Shown: one piece after another, positions 14,980-23,620 of the stretch
Layout: the number at the start of each line of letters is the position of its first letter
Position numbering within the stretch: the first letter of the stretch is position 1
Origin: an uncultured Drancourtella sp.
GTDB taxonomy: Bacteria > Bacillota > Clostridia > Lachnospirales > Lachnospiraceae
Direction of reading: 5' to 3'
NCBI GenBank assembly: GCA_937880845.1
Contig: CALFLL010000046.1
Span: 19,149 to 83,148 of the forward strand
Length of the DNA stretch: 64,000 bases
Notes under the pieces: generated by a model
What the model saw: the letters and a program-made list of their open reading frames with translations, nothing else
Told to the model about the DNA's origin: nothing
The model's database searches: none
Program-made: the position numbers and the translations under genes

Positions 14980-17620
14980 AAGGCGGCAGTTATTGGAAGA
15001 GGAAAGGATACGAAAACAGCAGAAGAAAGAAGAACATCAACTGCAAAAGCAGCTTAATCAAGCAGAGTATCCGAGAAAACCAGTAAGAGAAAATACGCAG
15101 TCAGAGATACGGAGAAAGAAAAAATCAGAAGAGTTAGAAGAAAAACAGGATTTTCTTCCAGTTACATGGGCATCCTCTTATCTTCCGATTGAGAAAATAA
15201 AAGATGGGATTATTTATACAGCAGATCACCGGTATGTGAAAATTGTAGAAGTCCTGCCGATTAACTTTCTGCTCCGTTCTCCAAGCGAACAGAGAAACGT
15301 TGTATTTTCTTTTTTGAGTTATTTAAAGATTGCACCAGTCAAGCTGCAGTTTAAAGTTATTTCCAAAAAGGCCGATATTTCGGAATATTTGGAAAAAATA
15401 CAGCAGGAGATTGAGGCAGAAGAAGACGAACAGTGCAGGGTCCTTCAAGAAGATTATGCACGTCTCATCCGTTCTATAGGTACCAAAGAAGCGATTACAA
15501 GACGATTCTTTCTGATTTTTGAGTTTCAGTCTTATGATGGGAACCGTAAACCAAAAGAAAAAGAAGTGTACCATTATATGCGGACAACAGTGCAGACTGC
15601 AAAAAAATATCTGGCGATATGTGGCAATGTAGTATTAGAACACGAAAACGAGTCCCGCTTTTGTGTAGAATTGTTTTATCAGTTGCTGAATAGAAGGACA
15701 AGTGTAACCGTTCCTTTTTCAGAACGGATAAAATTGGTTACCCAGTGGTATCAGGAGGAGAATGGAAAAGAGAGTCTTCCCCATATTCCGGTAACCGAAT
15801 TATTTGCCCCAAAGACATTGAATTTTAAGCACAGGAACTGTGTGGTATTTGATGGGGTATATCATACCTATTTGTATATTCCTTCTGGAAAATACCGGAT
15901 GCGAGTTCCGGCAGGCTGGATTTCTCTGATTATCAATGCGGGCGAAGGAATTGATGTTGATGTGTTTTTCTTTAAGCAGGATAAAGGAAAAAGTGTGGAG
16001 CGTATTGGACGAAGGATACGTCTGAATCGCTCAAGATTAAAAGAAACTTATGACACCAATAGCGATTTTGATGATCTGTCAGAGTCTATACGTGCCGGTT
16101 TTTACCTAAAAAAAGGGCTAAGTGGAAATGAAGAACTATATTACATGTCTATGCTGATTACCATTACCGGTTATACAGAAAAGGAAGTGGAGTGGCGTGC
16201 GAGGGAAATGGCAAAACTGTTAAATTCACAGGATATCGGAACTGCAAAATGTACATTCTCTGAAGAAAAGGCATTTTTATCGTCCCTTCCACTTTTGAAT
16301 CTGGACAAAAACTTATACCAGAAATCAAAACGAAATGTTCTGACTTCTGGTGTTGCAGCGTGTTATCCTTTTGTAAGTTATGAAATGTCAGATCGGGACG
16401 GGATATTAATGGGAGTGAATAAAGCCAACAATTCCCTTGTAATCGTTGATATTTTTAACAGTGAAATTTACAAAAATGCGAATATTGCGATTCTGGGAAC
16501 CAGTGGTGCCGGAAAAACATTTTGCCTGCAGCTTATGGCTTTGAGAATGCGTAGGAAAAATATTCAGGTATTTATTATTGCACCGGAAAAAGGACATGAA
16601 CTAGCAAGGGCATGTAAAAATATAGGTGGGGCATATTTGAAGATTGCCCCAGGTTCCCAATATGGAATCAATATCATGGAGATACGGCCAAGTGATCAAA
16701 GTGCAAGGGTAATTTTAGACGGACAGGCTTCAGAGCGTTCAGAACTTGCTATGAAGATTCAGAGCCTGCATATTTTCTTTACTATTTTAATTCCGGATAT
16801 TACCCATGAAGAGCGTCAGCTCTTGGATGAGGCGTTTATCATTACATATCAGAAGAAAGGGATTACTCATGATAATGCAAGCTTGTGGAATCAGGAACAA
16901 CCAGGAAAGTATAAAGAAATGCCAATTTTGGGAGATCTTTATCAGGTGCTTTTGGAAAAAGAAGAAACCAGACGTATGGCAAATATTTTAAACCGGCTGG
17001 TAAATGGTTCTTCTTCGAACTTTAATCATCAGACAAATATAGATTCTGATAACAAATATATGATACTGGATATTTCAGAAATGCAGAGCGACTTGGGACT
17101 TGCTACCTTTACGGCCTTGGATTTTGTATGGTCAAAAGCAAAAGAAGACCGTACAAAAGAAAAGGCTATTTTTATTGATGAATGTTGGGCACTTTTATCA
17201 ACAAACGAATTGACGGCAAATTATATTCTTGAAATTTTTAAGACGATACGTGGGTATGGAGGCGCTGCGGTATGTGCCAGTCAGGATTTGGAAGACTTTT
17301 TCTCTTTAAAAGGCGGAAAGTATGGAAAAGGTGTCTTAAACAACACAAAGACAAAGATTATTCTGAATCTGGAGCATAAGGAGGCAGAAGTCGTAAAAAA
17401 GGAATTGGATTTGTCTGAAGCAGAGATGCTTGCTATTACCCGATTTGAGAGAGGAAATGCACTGATTTCCACTAATAATAACAACTTGTTAGTAGAATTT
17501 AAGGCAAGCCGGTTAGAAAAAGATTTGATTACAACAGACCGGAAAGACTTAAAGGAACTTAAGGAACGGTTGGAGAAGTACGGGGAAACAGCCTATGAGA
17601 AAGGGGGAATGTCCAAATGA
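14867..17620 (+). CDS. virB4: VirB4-like conjugation ATPase
   Basis: About 917 residues. An N-terminal charged coiled coil (about 1-90) is followed by the VirB4 N-domain, then the ATPase core: Walker A LGTSGAGKTFCLQ (near 542-554) and Walker B KAIFIDECWALL (near 765), with CASQDLEDF after it. It powers assembly and substrate transfer. Start: AAAGGAGG at 14854-14861 points to ATC 14867 (or ATC 14870), rare but possible start codons; the coil reads continuously from there. The first canonical start, TTG 14954, lacks a good ribosome site. The stop is at 17620, and 90 nt with repeats follow. Confidence 0.9.
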   Translation: MISQEIKELEERLKEAKKEEKRQQKEKKILESEQKKAERRQLLEEERIRKQQKKEEHQLQKQLNQAEYPRKPVRENTQSEIRRKKKSEELEEKQDFLPVTWASSYLPIEKIKDGIIYTADHRYVKIVEVLPINFLLRSPSEQRNVVFSFLSYLKIAPVKLQFKVISKKADISEYLEKIQQEIEAEEDEQCRVLQEDYARLIRSIGTKEAITRRFFLIFEFQSYDGNRKPKEKEVYHYMRTTVQTAKKYLAICGNVVLEHENESRFCVELFYQLLNRRTSVTVPFSERIKLVTQWYQEENGKESLPHIPVTELFAPKTLNFKHRNCVVFDGVYHTYLYIPSGKYRMRVPAGWISLIINAGEGIDVDVFFFKQDKGKSVERIGRRIRLNRSRLKETYDTNSDFDDLSESIRAGFYLKKGLSGNEELYYMSMLITITGYTEKEVEWRAREMAKLLNSQDIGTAKCTFSEEKAFLSSLPLLNLDKNLYQKSKRNVLTSGVAACYPFVSYEMSDRDGILMGVNKANNSLVIVDIFNSEIYKNANIAILGTSGAGKTFCLQLMALRMRRKNIQVFIIAPEKGHELARACKNIGGAYLKIAPGSQYGINIMEIRPSDQSARVILDGQASERSELAMKIQSLHIFFTILIPDITHEERQLLDEAFIITYQKKGITHDNASLWNQEQPGKYKEMPILGDLYQVLLEKEETRRMANILNRLVNGSSSNFNHQTNIDSDNKYMILDISEMQSDLGLATFTALDFVWSKAKEDRTKEKAIFIDECWALLSTNELTANYILEIFKTIRGYGGAAVCASQDLEDFFSLKGGKYGKGVLNNTKTKIILNLEHKEAEVVKKELDLSEAEMLAITRFERGNALISTNNNNLLVEFKASRLEKDLITTDRKDLKELKERLEKYGETAYEKGGMSK

Positions 17621-17646
17621 TTGTAGAGGTATCGTAACCATAAAAT

Positions 17647-17705
17647 GCGTATAGATTACGCAATCAGAAATTCAGGTTGATAGAATACGTAATTTATACG
17701 CAATC
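17647..17705. repeat. Palindrome and 40-bp spaced direct repeats between virB4 and the next gene
   Basis: GCGTATAGATTACGC (17647-17661) is a palindrome with 5-bp arms. TACGCAATC occurs at 17657-17665 and again at 17697-17705, 40 bp apart, and the second copy is preceded by an inverted ATACGTAATTTA. Possible operator for the downstream gene set. Confidence 0.45.
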
Positions 17706-17728
17706 CTAAAATGGAAAGGAGAAAAATT

Positions 17729-18277
17729 TTGGAACATGTAACAAATCAAAAACAGGTAGAACGTCAGATACTGGAACTTGTTAAAACTTATAATGTCTTA
17801 TATAAAAGGCAGATTTATGCTTTTTTTGCAGTAGATGGAAAAGAGAAATTTGTAGGAAAAGCACTGCACACGTTATTGAAAGAACATTTGATTTATATAA
17901 ACGAAGTCACAAAAACGGTATCCCAACATGAAGATGCCTATCAGTTGCGGGAAAAAGGCACATTAAAAGCATTCTGGGTTCTTCTTTCTTTGATGGAACA
18001 GAAAAAAATCGAACGACATTTCTTGGCAGAAAAGGAAGAGTATCCAATTCGTATTATATTTGTGGGGAATGCGGAAATTTACGATATTCTTTATATATCG
18101 GAAGCTGAGATCCAACTGGTAAATCAGTTGTTTTCCAGACAGAAACTGGACGGGTGTGGACATGTTGTTATTGTGGAAAATCCGGAGGAAATCCCACAGA
18201 TAGAAATCCCAAATGTGATAGGTTTTTGTACGGTGCAGGAAGAAGAAGGAGGGGTGGAATATTATAGGAGGGAATAG
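17729..18277 (+). CDS. DUF5697-like winged-helix protein of ICEs
   Basis: 182 residues from TTG 17729, 8 nt after AAAGGAG; ATG 17711 is inside that region and has no site of its own. The N-terminal 75 residues form a winged helix (QILELVKTYNVLYKRQIYAFF, HTLLKEHLIYI); the rest alternates strand and helix (PIRIIFVGNAEIYDI, GHVVIVENPEEI). This layout and its place between virB4 and a DUF6100-like gene match DUF5697 proteins of Clostridia ICEs. Probably DNA-binding; exact role unknown. It overlaps the next gene by 17 nt. Confidence 0.65.
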   Translation: MEHVTNQKQVERQILELVKTYNVLYKRQIYAFFAVDGKEKFVGKALHTLLKEHLIYINEVTKTVSQHEDAYQLREKGTLKAFWVLLSLMEQKKIERHFLAEKEEYPIRIIFVGNAEIYDILYISEAEIQLVNQLFSRQKLDGCGHVVIVENPEEIPQIEIPNVIGFCTVQEEEGGVEYYRRE

Positions 18278-18980
18278 CGAAAAAGAAGGAATACAAAGAC
18301 TAAAAGAACAATTGGACGAGGGACAGAAAACGGCAGGATATGTGGAATCCATGCTTGCAGAAGCACGCAATCTATTACAGGCGTATGCCAGGAAGTGCGT
18401 CAATATTCATTTTGAGAACTTGAATGATATGGTGCTGGAAGCCGCAAAGAGCTCTGAAATCCTGACAGAAAAGATGCGGAATCTTGTTCTCCAGATGACA
18501 CTTGATAAGAGAAAATATGAGCAATACCAATCGGATCTGGTATTGATACATGGGATTGAGATTGCGTATGAAGAGAATATTCTAAGTATTTCCCTTCCAG
18601 CACTGATACCGCACCGGAAAACAGAGTATACAAATTACATTTATAAACCGTTGTATACAGCTTTTCAACACTGGTGTATCGAACGGGCGGAACAGAATAA
18701 AGAGATACCGGAATACAGAGCATGTACCGTCTGCTTTTCTCATATTTATGATTGTAAACGCCCGATATATAGGGTACGAGATCATGACAATATTGAAGAG
18801 AAGCATGTGTTAGATGTGATATCTAATTTCTTCCTGACATCGGATAGTGGATGTTATACAAATGTGTATCACGAAACACGGTTGGAAGATGTGGAACGCA
18901 CAATGATTTATCTGTTGACACCGGAAAAATTTCCGTTGTGGCTTTACGAAAAACAGCAAAATTTGGTATCGAAAAATTGA
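18261..18980 (+). CDS. DUF6100-like ICE protein
   Basis: 239 residues if started at ATT 18261, which is 8 nt after AAGGAGGGG; the first canonical start is TTG 18312. The N-terminal part (LKEQLDEGQKTAGYVESMLAEARNLL) is a helical hairpin that matches DUF6100 proteins; the C-terminal part has a Cys-containing stretch (RACTVCFSHIYDCKRPIYRVRD). Part of the conserved gene set between virB4 and virD4 in these ICEs. Function unknown. Confidence 0.62.
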   Translation: MIGGNSEKEGIQRLKEQLDEGQKTAGYVESMLAEARNLLQAYARKCVNIHFENLNDMVLEAAKSSEILTEKMRNLVLQMTLDKRKYEQYQSDLVLIHGIEIAYEENILSISLPALIPHRKTEYTNYIYKPLYTAFQHWCIERAEQNKEIPEYRACTVCFSHIYDCKRPIYRVRDHDNIEEKHVLDVISNFFLTSDSGCYTNVYHETRLEDVERTMIYLLTPEKFPLWLYEKQQNLVSKN

Positions 18981-19101
18981 CAGAGAACACATACTGAAAT
19001 TTCGATAAGATAATATGACGGGTTTTTCCGTAAATTAAAGCAAAAGGAAGTGGAAAAGGCAGGTGGGAAATACCCAGGTATGAGAAGGATAGGGTACAGA
19101 G

Positions 19102-20199
19102 ATGGATAAATGGGAGACATTGGAAAGAAAGGAAAAAAAGGGCGATATACTCCTGAAAATGATTGCAATTTCAGGAGAGATGCCGGCGAATTTGCCGGAG
19201 AAAATTGTGGGTTCTAAATCCTATACAGCCAGTCTGATTACCGACTTAAAGAAAAAAGGATATCTTCTTTTACGGTATAGAGAAGGACTGCGTGGATATG
19301 TTCTGGGAAAGAAAGGGAAAAATTATCTTTTGCAGGATTATCGTCAAGAGGTTGGAAGTTATCTTATAGGGGCAAGCGAGACAAACCATGTGAAATCAGA
19401 ACTGGAAAAGCGGTTACGCCTGCACCGCATGAGTCAGATATGGGGGTACTTTTTTATGCATGGGAACCTGATTTTTGCAACAGAGAAGCCTAAGATTTTT
19501 ACACAGGATTGTTACGGGAAAACATCTTTGGGGACCTATTATGGGAGTCAGGAATTAAAGCAGGGGACGGATCAGGTTAAGGGTTCCAGAGCCTGTGGCC
19601 TCTACATGAAAAATGAGGAAGTTTTTGTGGTTTACAACAGTATGGGGAATCTGATGAAATGGTCAAAGAAAATGGAAACAGCTATGCGGTGTTGGGTAGA
19701 ACGCAATTTGCTGAAGACAGGAATTACATGGCAAGGAAAAGCCATTTTGTTCGGAGACTCCATGAATTTATTGAGAAAGATACTCCTTAGCAGTGGTGGT
19801 GTGAAACAGGAGCTGTTCCAGACGGATGATGTGTATGAACAATATTATTTTGTCCCGCAAGACAAGGAGGGGGCTTATCTTCAAATAGAGCTGCTTACAG
19901 ATAAGGAGAGAAGTCATGCCTTTTCCACTTTTTTAGAGACCATACTAGACGAAGTGGAAAGAAACGAGTTCCCGATTTATGCGGGGCTGAAAAAGGGAAT
20001 TCCTGTTTATTTTGTATATGAACTGGAACTGAGAAAACTTCAAATGGTCAAACAGGATATGGAAAGACGCGGAAGGGGTATGGCAGTATGCTTTGATTAT
20101 CAACAGGAACTGCTAAAAGATTATTATGGAGAGGGGGTGGAGATAATGGTACTGGATTGTGAAAAGGTAAAGCAGTATCTGTTGGCTATGGAGGCGTAG
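19102..20199 (+). CDS. Winged-helix ICE protein of unknown function
   Basis: 365 residues. The N-terminal 75 form a winged helix (LLKMIAISGEMPANLPEKI, then SYTASLITDLKKKGYLLLRY), a phase-variation or partner-switch-like DNA-binding layout also seen at the start of replication-relaxation proteins. The C-terminal 220 residues show mixed strands and helices and no catalytic motif that I can identify. Lies between the DUF6100-like and DUF6017-like genes, so it probably serves ICE transfer or replication. Confidence 0.55.
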   Translation: MDKWETLERKEKKGDILLKMIAISGEMPANLPEKIVGSKSYTASLITDLKKKGYLLLRYREGLRGYVLGKKGKNYLLQDYRQEVGSYLIGASETNHVKSELEKRLRLHRMSQIWGYFFMHGNLIFATEKPKIFTQDCYGKTSLGTYYGSQELKQGTDQVKGSRACGLYMKNEEVFVVYNSMGNLMKWSKKMETAMRCWVERNLLKTGITWQGKAILFGDSMNLLRKILLSSGGVKQELFQTDDVYEQYYFVPQDKEGAYLQIELLTDKERSHAFSTFLETILDEVERNEFPIYAGLKKGIPVYFVYELELRKLQMVKQDMERRGRGMAVCFDYQQELLKDYYGEGVEIMVLDCEKVKQYLLAMEA

Positions 20200-20244
20200 G
20201 CAGGTATGGTTTCTATGGAAGCACTATAGGAGGTGACGGAGACC

Positions 20245-21222
20245 ATGCAGGATCAATTTCGGACTGGAAGTGTGACTGTGGATAGAATGAGCCGCCTACA
20301 TATTTCAGGAAATATCATACCGGTTACTTGGTATAAAACCATTCGAAAATCAACAGGAAAGCCCAACTTAAATGCAATCATCATTTTGGCGGATATTGTA
20401 TATTGGTACCGTCCGACAGAAGTGCGTGATGAAATGACAGGAGAACTTGTAGGATTGAAAAAGAAATTCCATGCAGATCTTTTGCAGCGAAGTTATCAGC
20501 AGATTGCAGACCAGTTTGGGATTACGAAAAGAGATGCAACAAATGCGGTAGTAGAACTGGAAAAAATGAAAGTGATCAGACGTGTTTTTCGGACACTTCA
20601 TGTAAATGGGCAGCAAGTGCCAAATGTATTGTTTTTAGATTTGAACGTGGACATATTGGAAGCCCTTACCTATCCTGATCACGAGCAGGGGTATCACTTA
20701 AATGGGGGATACCCCTCCCTGAAAAAGGAGACAGGTATCACGGATACCGGGGGAATGGAGTCTCCATTTTGGGAGAGAGAGGTATCCTATATCGGTGAGA
20801 CAAATACAGAGAATACAAACAGAAAATTCAGTACAGAGAGTTCCTCTTTGTTTCAAATCGAAAAGGAAGTCAGGGAACAGATTTCTTATGGGGCTTTAAA
20901 ACATGATAATCCCTATAATATGCAGATTGATGAATTGGTAGGTATCCTGGTAGATGTGAAAACCTGTTCTGCAAAAACGATTCGGGTAAATCGGGAAGAC
21001 AAGCCAGCTGAGATTGTAAAAGCACAATTTCAAAAAATCGGAATGGAGCATATACAGTTTGTTTTAAATTGTATGGAGAAAAACACAACAAAAGTTACGA
21101 ATATGCGGGCTATGTTGATCACTGCTCTCTATAATTCTGTAAATACGATTTCCAGTTACTATAGCAGTCTCTATAACTACCACAGATCATACGGTGTATT
21201 AGAAAAAGGAGAGGAGGAATAG
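20245..21222 (+). CDS. Replication-initiator-like protein with C-terminal DUF6017
   Basis: 325 residues from ATG 20245 (AGGAGGTGA upstream; GTG 20233 overlaps that site). The N-terminal domain (GNIIPVTWYKTI, NAIIILADIVYWYRP, YQQIADQFGITKRDATNAVVELE) is a winged helix like those of plasmid/phage replication initiators. The C-terminal 110 residues (EQISYGALKHDNPYNMQIDE, MEHIQFVLNCMEKN, MLITALYNSV) match DUF6017. Likely starts replication of the excised element. The linker is Ser/Thr/Gly rich. Stop overlaps the ribosome site of the coupling-protein gene. Confidence 0.75.
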   Translation: MQDQFRTGSVTVDRMSRLHISGNIIPVTWYKTIRKSTGKPNLNAIIILADIVYWYRPTEVRDEMTGELVGLKKKFHADLLQRSYQQIADQFGITKRDATNAVVELEKMKVIRRVFRTLHVNGQQVPNVLFLDLNVDILEALTYPDHEQGYHLNGGYPSLKKETGITDTGGMESPFWEREVSYIGETNTENTNRKFSTESSSLFQIEKEVREQISYGALKHDNPYNMQIDELVGILVDVKTCSAKTIRVNREDKPAEIVKAQFQKIGMEHIQFVLNCMEKNTTKVTNMRAMLITALYNSVNTISSYYSSLYNYHRSYGVLEKGEEE

Positions 21223-21322
21223 AACGAAAGAGAAAAAAGAACAGGGAGACAGATGCAAGAAAATCGGTTTTGGTGTTCTGCTTGCCACATTAACTGTCTA
21301 TTTTGGAGGTTTTTTAGAAAGG

Positions 21323-23155
21323 TTGTCTCATTCAGTTGTAGTACTAAACCCGTTTGTATGCATTTGGAGAGGCTTTACAACAGCAACAGGACTTCAAAGT
21401 TCCGTAGTAGCATTTTTATGTATGCTGCTTTTGGGTATGCTCATTATCTGGAGAGGAAAGGAAAAGGATATTTCAGAAACAGATGAACGGAACTTTGATT
21501 ATTCGGTAAGGGGAACCTATGGTACAGCCGGATATATGAAGCCGGAGGAACAAAAAGAAATTTTAAACGCAGACCAGAACTTACAAGACGTTCTGGGGAT
21601 TATTTTTGGAAAGGATTTAGAAAATGGAGAATACGTAAGCCTTCCGATAGATTCCAGACTGAATAGGAATCTAGCAGTCTGTGGCAGCCAGGGAAGTATG
21701 AAATCAAGAGCATTTGCAAGAAATATGGCATTGCAGTGCGTGCGTCGTGGAGAGTCCATGTATCTTACCGATCCAAAATCAGAGTTGTATGAAGATTTAG
21801 CAGGATATTTGCGGGAAGAGGGATATATTGTAAAACAGTTAAATCTGATAGACCTTGTAAACAGTGATGCCTGGGACTGTCTTGCGGAAATTGATGATGG
21901 AAGCCTGATAGATGTGTTTGTTGATGTCGTGATCCGGAACACAACTGATAAATTTGACCATTTTTATGATAACGTAGAAATGGATTTGCTGAAAGCGCTG
22001 TGCCTGTATGTATATGAAGAATATCCAGTGGGGAAAAAAACATTTCCAGAAGCATATAAACTGCTGCTGAATAAATCGGTAGAAATGCTAGATGCTATCT
22101 TTGAACGTCTGCCGACAACACATCCGGCAAGAGGACCATATCAGCTTTTTTCAAAGGCAGAAAAAGTAAAAGGAAATGCGGTATTGGGACTTGGAACCCG
22201 TTTGCAGATTATGCAGAATAAACTGGTACAGCAGATAACCAGTCATGCGGATTTTGACCTGACACTTCCGGGAAAACAAAAGTGTGCTTATTTTTGCATT
22301 ACATCAGATCAGGATTCTACATATGATGTTTTGGCAACACTGTTTACCTCATTTCTTAGCATCAAATTGGTGAGACTGGCAGATCGAATGGAAGATCGGA
22401 AACTTCCGGTTCCCATGTGCTTTATCTTAGATGAATTTCCGAACATCGGAGTGATTCCGGATTTTAAAAAGAAATTGGCAACCGCACGAAGCAGGGGAAT
22501 CGGCATGAGTATTATCTTTCAGAATATCCCCCAGATGATGAACCGATATCCGGAAGGACAATGGGAAGAAATACTTGGCGGTTGTGATATGTCTTTATTT
22601 TTAGGGTGCAATGATATGACAACTGCTACTTATTACAGTTCCCGTTCTGGAGAGATTACGGTTTCCGTTGCATCTATGCGAAAAAGCTATTATACTATAC
22701 GCATGACAGATTATGTGCCGGAATACGCAGAGACTTCTTCCGTAGGAAAAAGAATGCTGCTGCTTCCTGATGAAGTATTACGTTTTCCCATTGATCAGAT
22801 GCTTTTGATTATCCGGGGACAGAAAGTGCTAAAACTTCGGAAAATGGATTATACGGAACATCCAGATGCAAAACATCTGAAGTTGGAAAAAACAAATGAA
22901 CATATTCCGAAATGGTATCGGGAAATGGAAGCAGAAAAAAATCAGTTTCAGATATTGGAGCAGGAGAGGGAAGAGGTTGAGCGTTTTGAAAGAAAACAGG
23001 CAGAAGAAAGCAGGGAAGAACAGGAATCGGAACCTCTGACATTACAAGGGGAACCGCCGAAAAAGTCTGTAAGGAAAAATGAAAAGCAGACAACTGTATA
23101 CAAAGTAGAAGATTTGTTTCAAAAAAGTACAGATGGAGATGGAGGTGGAGATTAA
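21323..23155 (+). CDS. virD4: VirD4/TraG-family type IV coupling protein
   Basis: 610 residues from TTG 21323, the first canonical start, but the frame is open and hydrophobic upstream (KKIGFGVLLATLTVYFGGF, from about 21257), so the true start is probably near 21224, where GGAGG precedes a non-canonical codon. Features: membrane helices in the first 65 residues, a variant Walker A (CGSQGSMKSRAFARN), then YLTDPKSELYEDLAGYL and LDEFPNIG (Walker B). It delivers the relaxase-DNA complex to the channel. The 'SMKS' P-loop variant is common in Firmicutes TraG proteins. Acidic, Glu-rich C-terminus. Confidence 0.9.
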   Translation: MSHSVVVLNPFVCIWRGFTTATGLQSSVVAFLCMLLLGMLIIWRGKEKDISETDERNFDYSVRGTYGTAGYMKPEEQKEILNADQNLQDVLGIIFGKDLENGEYVSLPIDSRLNRNLAVCGSQGSMKSRAFARNMALQCVRRGESMYLTDPKSELYEDLAGYLREEGYIVKQLNLIDLVNSDAWDCLAEIDDGSLIDVFVDVVIRNTTDKFDHFYDNVEMDLLKALCLYVYEEYPVGKKTFPEAYKLLLNKSVEMLDAIFERLPTTHPARGPYQLFSKAEKVKGNAVLGLGTRLQIMQNKLVQQITSHADFDLTLPGKQKCAYFCITSDQDSTYDVLATLFTSFLSIKLVRLADRMEDRKLPVPMCFILDEFPNIGVIPDFKKKLATARSRGIGMSIIFQNIPQMMNRYPEGQWEEILGGCDMSLFLGCNDMTTATYYSSRSGEITVSVASMRKSYYTIRMTDYVPEYAETSSVGKRMLLLPDEVLRFPIDQMLLIIRGQKVLKLRKMDYTEHPDAKHLKLEKTNEHIPKWYREMEAEKNQFQILEQEREEVERFERKQAEESREEQESEPLTLQGEPPKKSVRKNEKQTTVYKVEDLFQKSTDGDGGGD

Positions 23156-23161
23156 GGCTGT

Positions 23162-23458
23162 ATGAATATGGAGAAAAATGCACTGGTAAAATATACTTTT
23201 TTAAAATTGCTCTTAAGAGAATTTGGGCTCTACATCAGGGAAACAGAAGTAGAAAAGGCTGACTTGGCAAAACAGTGTGTGGAGATTTATGATACACCGG
23301 AAGAATTCTATGAAAAGACAAACTGGGATAAAGACAATCCAGAGCAGAGCAGTTTCCAGTATTTGGAGGAGAATCAAATCTGCCGGAGAATCCAGGGAAA
23401 AATCTGGTATTTTTCCCGTATCCGGTGGGAAGAAGGTTTAAAAAAGTTGGAAAATTGA
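23162..23458 (+). CDS. Small hypothetical protein at the end of the transfer operon
   Basis: 98 residues, soluble and charged (LLLREFGLYIRETEVEKADL, SSFQYLEENQICRRIQGKIW). Begins 6 nt after the coupling-protein stop. I do not recognise it. No terminator immediately follows; the next feature is a new promoter at 23510. Confidence 0.5.
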   Translation: MNMEKNALVKYTFLKLLLREFGLYIRETEVEKADLAKQCVEIYDTPEEFYEKTNWDKDNPEQSSFQYLEENQICRRIQGKIWYFSRIRWEEGLKKLEN

Positions 23459-23509
23459 AAAGCGATTGCAAAAATAAGAAATTGCGATAACATTGCAACA
23501 CAATCGGAA

Positions 23510-23538
23510 TTGACAGGCAAAACAGAATGTTTTATGAT
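23510..23538 (+). promoter_or_regulatory. Consensus promoter of the DNA-processing operon
   Basis: TTGACA (23510-23515), 17-bp spacer, TATGAT (23533-23538). ATAACATTGC lies at 23488-23497, at the same distance from the -35 as at the conjugation-operon promoter. Confidence 0.8.
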
Positions 23539-23555
23539 GATAGTGTAAATAATCA

Positions 23556-23598
23556 GGCACAGAAAGCAGCCAGAGGGCTGTTTTTTTGTGCCTTTTTT
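23556..23598 (+). terminator. Nested leader hairpin before 23621 (possible attenuator)
   Basis: Outer stem GGCACA/TGTGCC encloses CAGCC-AGAG-GGCTG, with A and T tracts between them, and is followed by TTTTTT. The AAGGAGG site follows within 10-15 nt. Confidence 0.7.
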
Positions 23599-23620
23599 GA
23601 TGAAGAAAAGGAGGATGTAT

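Noticed and set aside
17647..17705. Origin of transfer
   Set aside because: No relaxase gene adjacent and no nick-site consensus recognised; listed only as repeats.
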